Source: Psilocybe azurescens (taxonomy: Eukaryota; Basidiomycota; Agaricomycetes; Agaricales; Agrocybaceae). From it: 64,000 nucleotides of DNA. The position numbers were made by a program, and so were the translations under genes. The DNA is taken from assembly GCA_023853785.1 (NCBI GenBank), contig JAJIRX010000648.1, positions 558,001 through 622,000 of the forward strand. Reading direction: 5' to 3'. Below, piece after piece: positions 36,904-47,280 of the stretch (positions are counted from its first letter, which is position 1; every line of letters starts with the position of its first letter). The notes below the pieces were generated by a model. It saw only the letters and a program-made list of their open reading frames with translations, searched no databases and was not told the DNA's origin.

Positions 36904-37968
36904 CGTGTCCCAGTAATAATGAGGTATATGTGCTGGTGTGAAAACTAAGTGTCCACTATCGTCGGATTAGTCAGGGCAGTTTGAAATGTGATCCGAAGCA
37001 GAGCCCAAGCAGAATTGAAAGGAGGGTATAGTGTTAGATTGACCTAGTAGAGTCTTCTGTATTCCCGTATGCGCCTGCGCGGAATAATTAGAGTCAATGT
37101 GCGCAGAGTTCACTGTCGCTGTGAGAGCACAAAGGACGCTTTACAACTGACGTCACGCCTAACAATGCTCTTTTGTCACAGATCATGTGTCACCATTCTA
37201 TTTTAGTTCTTCCGTTAAGCCGACGGGCTTGCCGACCTTGACCCGAACCGTCATTGTCTGCCATTGTGCTCTGAACAGTCCAGTCTATGCAGTGCATCCA
37301 ACTTATACCTGACAACTTCATGAATATGAAGTGTTGAGGGGTATCTTTTTGAATTCCAATTAAGGTATATCTAGCTCAGAACCTGCTTGGGTGGCCTCCC
37401 ACTTTAGAGAACCGCCATTTTGCCTCATTCTACCCATTTGTTTCTTCGGGTCGCACCAAGGTCGCATTGAAGTTCGTTATACAGCCCCTTGCTCTTTACC
37501 TCCTCTGGCCTTTTGAGAGATATTGAATAACATAACGAATCAAACTCGAGAAGATGCTACTATATTCTTTGTCAGCTGGAAGAGGGACTCGGAGCCGTCT
37601 ATATGCCAGGACACACTCGGACAATTTTCGCGATCCTAACGGCCTTTTTTTCTTAAGAGGTTTTGCGCCAATCATCACCTTTTGAAGATGTGTCGAGTCC
37701 GCAGAATGAACCGCTATCCTTCGTGAAATTCATATAGATTTTTGTTAGGTGTGTACTCACCCATCAGCAACAGCTTCAATATACTTACAAAAGAAGGCTT
37801 TCTGGTTGGAACACCGTCTGAAAGGCTCGTACCTCGCAAAAAAGCCAACAAAGACGACCCAAAGACAAGCGCCTGTTCTCTGGTTGGCGCTTGCCCAACG
37901 CCCACCTATCGGTACCTTCCTAATCGGAACGAGGACCCCGAGACCATGTTTATAAAGAAGGATATCTA
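36904..37968. other. CCC2 upstream region
   Basis: About 1.1 kb with no recognised gene, running from the CCC2 start to the left end of the large inverted-repeat element. Overlapping short frames at 37742-38017 on both strands have no family likeness. Confidence 0.45.
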
Positions 37969-38611
37969 CAGTTGACTTTCTCATAACGCATACCAATCGG
38001 AACAGCCCTAAAGTCATGCATTATGAGATTACGAGTCCTATTACGTAGTTACGAGTCCTATTACGTAGTAATAGACTCGTTCTTTAACCAGGGACCCCTG
38101 CTGTTGTCACAAAATCTATCTTCGATAACGTGATTTATTTTATAACGTGATGTGACCTTGTAACATTAAGCACGTGTTACTCAAAAAGTGGTATTTTCCG
38201 ACCGACCGATATGATACGATAACGGGATAGAAGGCCCGAAAGTATTTCCTCTTTAGTTAATGTTTTCACGTGATATTTATATTTAAATCCGGTCATATTT
38301 GGCCGCTCGGTTATTTCTGCTTCTATTGGCGGCACGAGGATATAGCCTTAGGCTCAAACATTTTTCTTTTATGGATTATATTGCATGTGGTGATTGTAGT
38401 CGCTCGGTTGACTCTGAATATTTTTTTGCAGCGTGGGGCTATACAGACACATGAGGGAAATCTGTTTCTTTCTTTCTCTTTCCTTCCCCCATCATTGTTG
38501 TCTCCCCATTGCCCTTGGGATATGTCTGCTTATTTTTCCGCATGTCTTTCTACAGTTTTATACTCTTGTTGGTGTTGATATGCAGTCCTACATAGTGTAT
38601 ATCCTTACTCA

Positions 38612-38862
38612 GCATTACAAAAGTGACTGAGCACTGCATGACATACATATTAAAACTCTTCATTGACATGTTTGTTCACTCACAATTTTGAGTGAACAAG
38701 GAAATGTAGAACTTCAAAAATTATAGATAATAAAGAATATATACATGAGTGCTTCAGCAAATTTAGAAAGGTATATGACCATCCTTTGTCTTTAAAATAG
38801 CTTTAACATGAATATCCATTGTGAATATAAAATCACATGGTGCTCAGTCACTTTTGTAATGC
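38612..38862. repeat. 23-bp perfect inverted repeat around a hairpin
   Basis: GCATTACAAAAGTGACTGAG plus CAC at 38612-38634 returns inverted at 38840-38862. Between them, 38672-38699 form an 11-bp perfect stem (TTGTTCACTCA) with a 6-nt loop. It could be a small MITE; no clear target duplication was seen. Confidence 0.7.
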
Positions 38863-39847
38863 CAAGTAGCTGTTTGATCTGACTACAGTTTAGCAGTGTT
38901 TTTGGTGCAACATATTATTAGTCTTTTGGTGTCATCTGTCAATAATTTCATATAGTCCTTATATGTATAACTGGCTTCTGTGTATATTGATAGTATTATT
39001 TACTGCTACTGTCTACAAAAAAATAGTATTTGTAAGTCTTATTTCAAGTCTATAGTTGTTATGACTTATATAATGATTGGTGTATTGATCCTTGAATACA
39101 TGCTTTAAGATGTATCTGAACACTTAGATAAGATTGAATTTATCCTAAGTAAGATATCTAGTAGCATAATGGGTATCTCTAGACCTATGAAATAGATTGA
39201 GTAGTAAAAAATAAAGGTGGTCCTTCAGAGGGTGATTCAGCTGTAAGTGTAATGTTTTGTGCAATTTGTGGTTCAGAAGCTTGAGACTTTAATGAGTTCA
39301 AGTTTTATGAATATCTTGTGAAAGTTCACACAAAGAATGGGTAGTAAAATGAGTTAAGATTCTTCTGGCCTCATTTGAACTCTCTTAAATACAGGAAAGT
39401 ATTTCTACAACTGTCAAGCATGTTCTGTAAAGTTCTGCACTACTAGTTTGTTATCTGACCAAGGACTGATGCTTGTTTTATTCTAAGTGGACTCTGCAAT
39501 GCTCAGTTATTGGAGATGCTTAAACAGGCATTGCTTCCTTCTGCAATCTTGCTATTCATATTTAAAGAGGAAATCACATGTAGTTTCAAGAAAAGAAAGT
39601 GTCCACTATCTAGATGGATTAATTAACTACCTAAATGTGTATTGTACAGCCGATTTGGTCAGTTCTTTAAGAGAAGAGAATGAAACAGTCTTGAGCTGGA
39701 ATTTTGGAATGAGGGCAAAGGGATCTACAGAATGCAAATATACTATAACAATAGTGCTATATGTACATTAAATTATATGTAGTGCTACATGTCAAATATG
39801 TAATGTTGATTGTAATAGTTGACATGTGTTACCTATATGGGCACTGT

Positions 39848-40440
39848 TCAGCTGCTGATGAACATGTGTTCCATGCTGTGGTACATGTTCTTCTCTTCAT
39901 CAAATACTCTCTTTCTTTTGATGATGATGATCTTCCACATTGTCTTCAGTGAGTCTGCTTCATGTTTCTGATTGGATTTGTTTTGATATCATTGTATAGC
40001 AATACAATTTGTTTCAATGTGAGGCCATAGAAGTTGCCTACCTTCTCTTCTATCAATGTCAATGCCTTCAGCACAATGTTTATTGATGCAGTATTGTCCT
40101 TGTTCACATATGCTACAAAGGACATAGTGACCCATACTATGTCTCCAGTCTTAAATGCCACTGGTTTGACATGTTTCATGCTGTTATGTGGTGAGTATCT
40201 TTTTATCATCTTTGGTTTTCTTGCTACATGCCATGAATGCAGTTGCTTGACAAACATTGTGTGGTAGCTGTCATCCTGTCAACAATGTCTTCAGCTAGTG
40301 GATAATGTTTTGTTAATATAATAGCACAAACTTACATTGAATTCTGACATTGCATTTGATTCTTTCACATTGTGCTGTGCATCTGTGTACACCTGCTCCA
40401 ATGTGGCCTTGGCCTCTATCAAGTCATAGCTGGGGTCCAT
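39848..40440 (-). CDS. Unidentified three-exon frame in the CpG-void segment
   Basis: A frame from ATG 40440 reads MDPSYDLIEAKATLEQVYTD and onward to an intron at SEFN. It resumes as DDSYHTMFVKQLHSWHVARK, then a basic stretch and VAFKTGDIVWVTMSFVAYVN, and ends through a second intron in a basic KRKRVFDEEK tail. Exon junctions (GTAAGT donor; phases kept) fit real splicing. The FKTGDIVWV...FVAYVNK block reminds me of a repetitive protein family seen in agaric genomes next to transposons; I cannot name it. The frame survives although the surrounding DNA has lost its CpGs. Upstream exons may be missing. Confidence 0.4.
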
Positions 40441-41936
40441 GGACTGTGGTTGTTATCTTGATGTTTGTATTGTTTGTGATTCTGTCATGCATATGTTGCT
40501 ATATTATATGACACCTTTGTTTTTCTTCTTTTAACCTCTTCCTTACTGTGAACAATGAAACTTGGTGTATTCAAACTTGATATTATGTCCTCAGTATTTG
40601 ACTATATTTTTATATTCTGTAGTATCTTGTAGCTGTTTTGTATCCTTTTTTTCTGTTCTTTGGACTTTGATATATTGTTCACTCCAATAATTGAATAGAC
40701 ATTTTGGCAGGTAGACTATTTCTTTCTGTAATGTTTGGTTGTGCCTAACAAGAATATTTGTTAGTGTTTCAGCATGTTTTGAAATCTGTATAGTCCTATT
40801 GCTGTGATTTGTAACTTTAATGTGTTATGTCTCTACTAATGATACCATTTGCCAAGGACAAATACAATCAATAACCAGTCTGTTTCTTTTCTAAGTCAAT
40901 GACTGCTATAGTGATGGAGCCAAAAATACAGAAAGAGACAGCAATGGTGTCAACAGAAAATGTGGTGTGTATGAGGATGCATTGGCTGCCTGTCAGTGTG
41001 GTAGGAATATATTGAAAAACTCTACTAACCTGAAGTTCAAAATGTTTTAAAATTCTCCAGATATTGCAATAAAGAAGCAGCCAATGCTGCAAAAACTGAG
41101 CCAATGTTTAATAGAATCCTATTATTGCATAATAGAACTCTTATCTTTAGTCTGAGAATTCTCTTGCTCAGTAGAACACATGAAAGTATATAGAGCTGTT
41201 TGAAATTGAAGCAAGTAGTATTGTAACAAAGAGTTATTGGTGGAGAAAAAGAAGAAATCACTTAAATTTACTCAAGAATTCAATTCTTTTTATTCACAAT
41301 GGTAGTTCATGAGCCCATCTAATAAGCTTTGCATGCACTCTGAATTGTGTTCTCTGTGTGATTCAGAGTTCAACTCTTTCACTTGCATGCATCAATTACT
41401 TACATCACTTTTGCTAATTCCTCTCTAACTCATTCCCCACTTACTAATTTTTCCCTTTTGTTAAGATGTATAGTTCATAAAATATATCCCACCAAACTAA
41501 TCACATTCTTTGGACACACCTATGACTGTCTGCTGTTCAACTCCTCATTTGACCATTTGACTTATTTCCTTTAATGTAAGTTTGATGTTCTGTTTGGATC
41601 TAAGGCTGACAGAGGTGGATTCAACAATTTAGTACCATTGATAATATAAGAAATAACAATTATATAATATATTTTTCTTTAGGTTCTGGTACAAATACTA
41701 TAATTGCCAATGCTGAGACTCAAAGAATATAGTGTAAAAATAAAAAGGACTGTAATGCCGGGCAAAGCCCTCGGCCCACAATACAAGTTTATGCAGTACG
41801 AAAATGTCACAGATATGTGACATATGGTGACCTCTGCCAAAGTGTGACATGTGATAACAAAGTGGATAAGATAACAATATTAACTAAGCATCAGACCGAC
41901 GAAAATGGCTATCTATAGGTGTTTGCTTAGCATTTA

Positions 41937-42478
41937 CAGTGCTTTGCATATTTTTGTGAAATTTTGAAATTTTCTGAAAATGTTCACATGATGGCTTACC
42001 TTAGCCAAACATCTGTGCACAGCCATGATCTCGGTGCTGATGACGAGTTCTGTGCTGGTTATTCACATTCACTGTTCGTCTCGCTGCCCAGCTGTCCTCT
42101 TTTCTCTGCTTGAACCTTCCAGATTTTGATCAAAAATCTTCAGTATCAAATACAGAAGGCTGCCCTGCACAACGAGTGAATGAATTTTTACTCGCCCAAA
42201 ATCCCTGTAATTGTGGATAACATTGTTGACTAATCCAATGGAGCACCTTGCAAGATCATGTATTTCTACCATGATCTTCATATCAATGTAGTACCATTGT
42301 ATAATACACTTCTTGAGATCATTGGAGATGTAATCAATGCAGAACTTCTGAAGGTGGGAGCCGGTGAACAATCAAAACCCGGCCTTATCTCTCACATCTT
42401 CTTTGTTTGGTTTAAGGCACATTATCACGTGAATGTTTTCAGAAAATTTCAAAATTTCACAAAATATGCAAAGCACTG
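41937..42478. mobile_element. 542-bp Tc1/mariner-type MITE nested in the larger element
   Basis: CAGTGCTTTGCATATTTT and a further 40 or so bp at the left end return inverted at the right end with few differences. TA lies on both sides (41935-41936 and 42479-42480). CAGTG ends with TA duplication are Tc1/mariner-like. No coding frame of note inside. Confidence 0.75.
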
Positions 42479-43691
42479 TAATGACTCCTCATAAACTTGA
42501 AAATACTAATCCAATCAGCCAGGGTCAGATTTTCATGCCGACCTGCTGCAGCTGACCTGGAGGCTGTCCCTGGAGTGTTCTTTACACAAGCCTTCTTTTC
42601 TTTACAAGCATAAGGTGTGGGTATTGCTCAAGGTTTTGAGTTTTTTCGGTAGTTTGAGGCATCAGATGACAAAGAACAGGTAAGGTTGTAGGCTTTATGC
42701 ATAGGATTATTTTTGGGGGCATTGTGGGCATCTGTGCCCTATGAAAGCTATTCAAGTTATCCTTGAAAATCCTCTAATTTATTCAAAATGTGCTGTTCTG
42801 ATATTTTCTGCACCGCTGACGAGCTGAGGCTCAATTCTGATGTGCCCATGCCACAAAAATGCATCTCAAAACCCTGTATATAGCCAATCTCATAATGCAT
42901 ATCTCAGTATCAGAGTCATGCATTATCCAGTATGCAATATAGATGCATTTTCCTGCTTCGCAAGGTGTTGTCAGCTAAAAAGCCATGCAGTATGACATTT
43001 ATGCATTATGACGTTATGCGTTATGAGAAAGTCAACTGTAGTGACTGGACTCCTTGACTCGTCAGCGATTCAGGATTCCTCGTTCCCCAAGCTCTTTGAA
43101 TACTACTTCATCTGAATAAACCTACAATTCTCACCGAAAATGATAGTCGACACGAATGCCACCCCAGGCCAATCTCTTACTGAATATCTGAATCCCATCG
43201 TCCCTGTTCACAGTTCATAAAACCACTGCATAACCATCGTTCAAACACCGTGATCGTGTCCAAAAAATCACACAAAACCAGTTTTAAAGGCAGCCGGGCT
43301 CGCATGTTGACAATGATCGACACCATCTCCATCGCTTCTTTACTGAAGAATGAATACAGACGGACTGAGCCATGAGTCCGGCCCAGGGACTCACTGTTAA
43401 AACAACTCACCAAATTTAGATAAAGTACGCCGTATTCTTTGTTCTTACAATCTAAACATTGACTAATAGCTGATCGGCGGCCGTGCAGTTTCTGAAATAG
43501 CTCAGAAGATGATTTGCTTGAGATCATGGGTGTCCGGTCTAGTACAATAATATGGCACAACAGTTACGGCTTGAATATCTCCAGCATTAGGTGTGTGAGA
43601 CTGCATCGAATACAACTCCTGGTTATACGTTCACACCACTTGACATCGCTGTGACTCCACTGGCCGGCACTAGAATTTCCGAATCTCCCAG

Positions 43692-43698
43692 TATATAA
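43692..43698 (+). promoter_or_regulatory. TATA box of BVMO copy 3
   Basis: AGTATATAATG, 69 bp before the ATG; aligns with the box of copy 2, including the shared ATAGGCTTTCT downstream of it. Confidence 0.6.
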
Positions 43699-43760
43699 TG
43701 CCAGAAACATTGGAATATGTATTGCCATAGGCTTTCTGCCCACACACGCTCGAAAACACA

Positions 43761-45687
43761 ATGGCGAACGACGGTACTCCTCTTTCATCTTCACAAGACC
43801 CCTCAGCCAGCACTCAAGATCGATACGATAAACCAATACATCATGAACGGCATCTCAAAGTGATATGCATCGGGGCTGGTGCTTCCGGACTCCTATTGGC
43901 ATACAAACTGCAACGCTCTTTCCAGAATTTTGACCTTGTTCTGTACGAGAAGAACGATGATATCTCGGGAACGTGGTACGAGAACAAGTATCCAGGGTAT
44001 ATCGTGCTTTAGAACCTTTTCTTCGAACATTTTATTAACAATTTCCTAGCTGTGCTTGCGACATCCCAGCTCATGTCTATACATGGAGCTTTGAGCCCAA
44101 CCCAAGCTGGTCATCCGTATACGCTGGTTCGGAAGAAATATATCATTACTTCCATCACTTTTCCAAAAGTACGACCTTGCAAAGTACACTAAACTAGGGC
44201 ACCAAGTAACGAAGGCTACCTGGAGCGCTAAGAAGGGAGGGTGGGATGTCGAAGTCAAGACATCAGATGGTACTATCATTTATGACTACTGCGATATTCT
44301 TGTGAACGCAAGTGGAGTTCTCAATGCATGGAAGTGGCCTAAGATACCAGGACTACATACGTATAAAGGCAAGTTGCTTCACACCGCCAGATGGGACACG
44401 ACAGTGGATCTTAACGGAAAGCACGTCGGGTTGATCGGTAATGGGTCAGTCCATCGAGCCTCATCAAAACGTCTGGCTCAATATCTTGCTTACTACAAAT
44501 CCGATTCAGATCCTCAGCAATCCAAGTCCTTCCAGCCATCAGCTCTCACGCGAGTAAAATCACCACCTTCTTGCGCGGACCCGCTTGGGTGTTTCCAGCT
44601 CAAAGCGTAGACCAACATGTCTACTCTGAAGAAGAACGTCACACTTTCGAGACCAACCCAGACGCCCTTTTGGAACATCGAAAAGAATTGGAGTCGTCTT
44701 TGAACTCCCTTTTCACCTTGTTCATCGCGGATTCGGATGTCCAAAAGTCCACTTTCACTGCGACAGTTAGCATGATGAAGGACAAACTTCGGAATGAGGC
44801 TCTCGAGAAACTGGTCATTCCGAGCTGGGCTGTGGGCTGTCGGAGGATAACACCCGGTATCAACTACCTCGAGACACTAGTTTCGGAAAAGGTCGATGTT
44901 GTTCATGGCACTATCAAGGAGATTACAGAGAAGGGTTGCGTTGGCGAGGACGGCCAAGAATATCCTGTTGATGTCTTAATTTGTGCGACAGGTTTTGACA
45001 CTTCATACGTCCCTCGCTTTCCTATTATTGGCTCGAATGGGACCGATCTTCGTGATGCGTGGGCGAAAGAGTCTAAATCGTACCTTGGGATGGCCGCACA
45101 TGGATTCCCAAATTATTTCATGTTCATTGGCCCAAACAGTCCCATTGGAAATGGCCCGGTTTTGATATCGGTCGGTGAGTATTCAATGCATGGTATCCAA
45201 GCCATCTCTTCTGAATAGCACTGGTCTTGCAGAGGCACAAGCGGACTACATATGCAAGTGGATGGACCGCTGGCAGACGGAAAATATACACAGCTTCTCT
45301 CCCAAACTTGATGCCGTCGAAGACTTCATCGAGCACAAGGACAATTTCATGAAAGACACGGTATGGCAACAAGAATGCCGCTCCTGGTACAAGGCGAACA
45401 GCGTCACTGGTAAAGTCACTGCACTCTGGCCGGGGAGCACCATGCACTACCTTGAAGCCATTGCTGATCCGCGATACGAGGACTGGGATATCAGGTACAC
45501 TGGGAACCGATTCGCATTCCTAGGAAATGGCTATTCACGCACCGAAGTGGACACCACTGCGGATTGGGCATATTATATCAGGAATGAAGACGATAGCCCT
45601 CATCTGAGCCGCAACAAACGTAGACTGTTCTACTCGAAGTCGGGAACTGTGGATCGCTCTGAGGCCCGCGGTGCCATTTTACTATGA
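43761..45687 (+). CDS. Flavin-dependent Baeyer-Villiger monooxygenase, copy 3 (frameshifted as read)
   Basis: Close paralogue of copy 2 with identical exon layout: 43761-43996, 44050-44444, 44510-45174, 45233-45687. FAD loop GAGASG, fingerprint YKGKLLHTARWD, second loop GNGSSA and ATGFD are all present, so the enzyme would be active if the frame were whole. Exon 2 is one base short in the A run 44165-44168, just where copy 2 reads FSEKYNLAKY. One codon less in the following loop is a natural length difference. Whether this is assembly error or a real null allele cannot be told from one sequence. The promoter resembles that of copy 2. COQ3 begins 315 bp downstream in the same direction. Confidence 0.88.
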
Positions 45688-46002
45688 GCATTTTTACAGT
45701 TTGATTGTTAGAAGGGATTGTATGCATACTAGCTCTATAGGAAATATGTAGCTTTGATCATTTTTATGGCTAGATCTGCATATCATTCAATGACATTCCC
45801 TGGTCGCAGCAGTCTTGATTGAATCTTGAAGCAGGAACATGAGTCTTAATGTTACATGTGGTCAGTTGTTTTTTATGATAAGACCTGAAGCCTGAAGAAA
45901 GCCTGTTGCAGCAGCGGAGTCCGGACCGACTCGTTGACTGGCAAGTAGTTCTTCCGGATTCTCTGAGCATACTTCGACTGTCTATCCAGATTCCACATAG
46001 CG
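45688..46002. other. Spacer BVMO copy 3 - COQ3
   Basis: 315 bp carrying the 3' UTR of one gene and the promoter of the next. No further feature seen. Confidence 0.5.
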
Positions 46003-47109
46003 ATGACCTTTATCCTCGCAAGATCATGGCAGAAAACCGCTCGGTCGTCATCGTTCCTTGTTGTTAACCTTTCTCGAGGACTACACACCGCGCGTTCGTC
46101 CACAGTCTCTCCTAGCACCACCAATTCTGTCAACAACGATGAAATCGCCCATTTCTCAAAACTTTCCTCTGAGTGGTGGGACGAAAAAGGCGAATTCAGT
46201 TTCCTACATAAGATGAACCCCGTACGGATGCAGTTCATCCGCGAAAAGCTTCTTGAAATTGCGCAGGAGGAGGACCCTGAGCTGGAGAGTGGCGATATGT
46301 TAGCCGGATTGGATGTGTTAGATGTTGGTTGTGGAGGAGGTTTGCTATCCGAGGTTCGTGTCTTACCTTGTATACGAAGTATTGCTTAATATTACAATGC
46401 TGTCTTAGAGTCTGGCTCGAATGGGAGCCAAAACGTTAGGCATAGACGCGTCCGAGTCTAACATTGCGATCGCGTCCTTGCATGCTGCAGCAGACCCCAA
46501 GCTATCTCCCTCAAGCACATCGCCAAACCTTTCCTATCTACACGCACCTGCTGAAACACTCTTGTCTCAACCCAAAAGATACGATGTCGTCTGCTCGATG
46601 GAAGTCCTAGAACACGTCGACAATCCGGCCGCGTTTCTCTCCACCTGCGCCGAGCTATTGAAGGTACGCCTGTTCCGTCCTATCTTTCTGTTTATGCATT
46701 AACCGTCGGATTTCTGCAGCCAGGAGGCCATCTCTTCCTATCTACAATATCGCGGACACCACTCGCCTACGCGCTCACCATTTTCTTGGCCGAGGACGTT
46801 CTGCGACAAGTATCCAGTGGTACACATACCTACTCGAAATATATCAAACCCTCAGAGCTCGTCCAATTTTTCCGTGACTATCCTCAGCAAAATACCAACC
46901 ACTCAATATCTGACTCCTCAACACCATTATCTCTGGCAAGACCATGGATATCCACTCATGCTGGAAGCAATTATCTACCTCGACTGGAAGCGGAATTACG
47001 CGGCCTCATCTACAACCCTCTCCGAGCGCGTTGGCACCTTGCTCCGAGAGACGCGTGGGGTGCTTTGGAATGCAATTATATATTCTGGGTACGCAAACCC
47101 ATGAATTGA
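46003..47109 (+). CDS. COQ3: Ubiquinone biosynthesis O-methyltransferase, mitochondrial
   Basis: SAM-dependent methyltransferase making both O-methylations of coenzyme Q in the mitochondrial matrix face. Three exons (46003-46353, 46409-46663, 46720-47109), 331 residues, frame intact. The Arg/Ser-rich N-terminus (MTFILARSWQKTARSSSF) fits a mitochondrial presequence. Family blocks: HFSKLSSEWWDEKGEF, HKMNPVRMQFI, SAM-binding LDVLDVGCGGGLLSE (Gly-rich loop about 109-113), MEVLEHVDNPAAFL, PGGHLFLSTISRTPLAYAL, and the end ECNYIFWVRKP. A Ser/Thr-rich insert interrupts the usual spacing before PWIS. The gene converges on KRE33: the stops are about 170 bp apart. Confidence 0.93.
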
Positions 47110-47280
47110 CCGATGGGATGTCCGAGGATGGAAATGCTACAAAACTTTTAATCACGCTAGAGCCCCGCAGTCCACATCTCTAGACCAATTTACACCATAA
47201 TATCCCCTCAAAAACAAAACATAATATAAAAAAGACGTACAATAAGGATATACCAAGCACGACGACACTTCTACTAATGC

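Larger units (their letters stand above)
38541..41758. other. CpG-void segment
   Basis: Reading all lines, I find a single CG dinucleotide (39651-39652) in about 3.2 kb, while the flanks inside the same element contain CG regularly. TG and CA are abundant. This is the pattern left by long-term methylation and deamination of CpG in fungal transposons. Confidence 0.85.
37969..43038. mobile_element. 5.07 kb composite element with TA-flanked inverted ends
   Basis: CAGTTGACTTTCTCATAACG at 37969 returns inverted at the right end (about 43019-43038), with TA next to both ends (37967-37968, 43039-43040). TA duplication and CAGT-type ends suggest the Tc1/mariner-pogo group, but no such transposase is visible. 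The element contains a CpG-free core, a coding remnant, and a smaller nested TA-flanked element. It is therefore probably a stack of insertions rather than one unit. Confidence 0.65.

Noticed and set aside
25940..37935. Weak similarity between 25940-26005 and 37863-37935 (AGACAAGCGCCTG, then GTACCTTCCTAAT)
   Set aside because: Two short shared words with different spacing are not enough to call a dispersed repeat without a search.
2474..45687. Secondary-metabolite gene cluster built around the three BVMOs
   Set aside because: No polyketide synthase, peptide synthetase, terpene cyclase or P450 lies among them; the neighbours are ordinary housekeeping genes.
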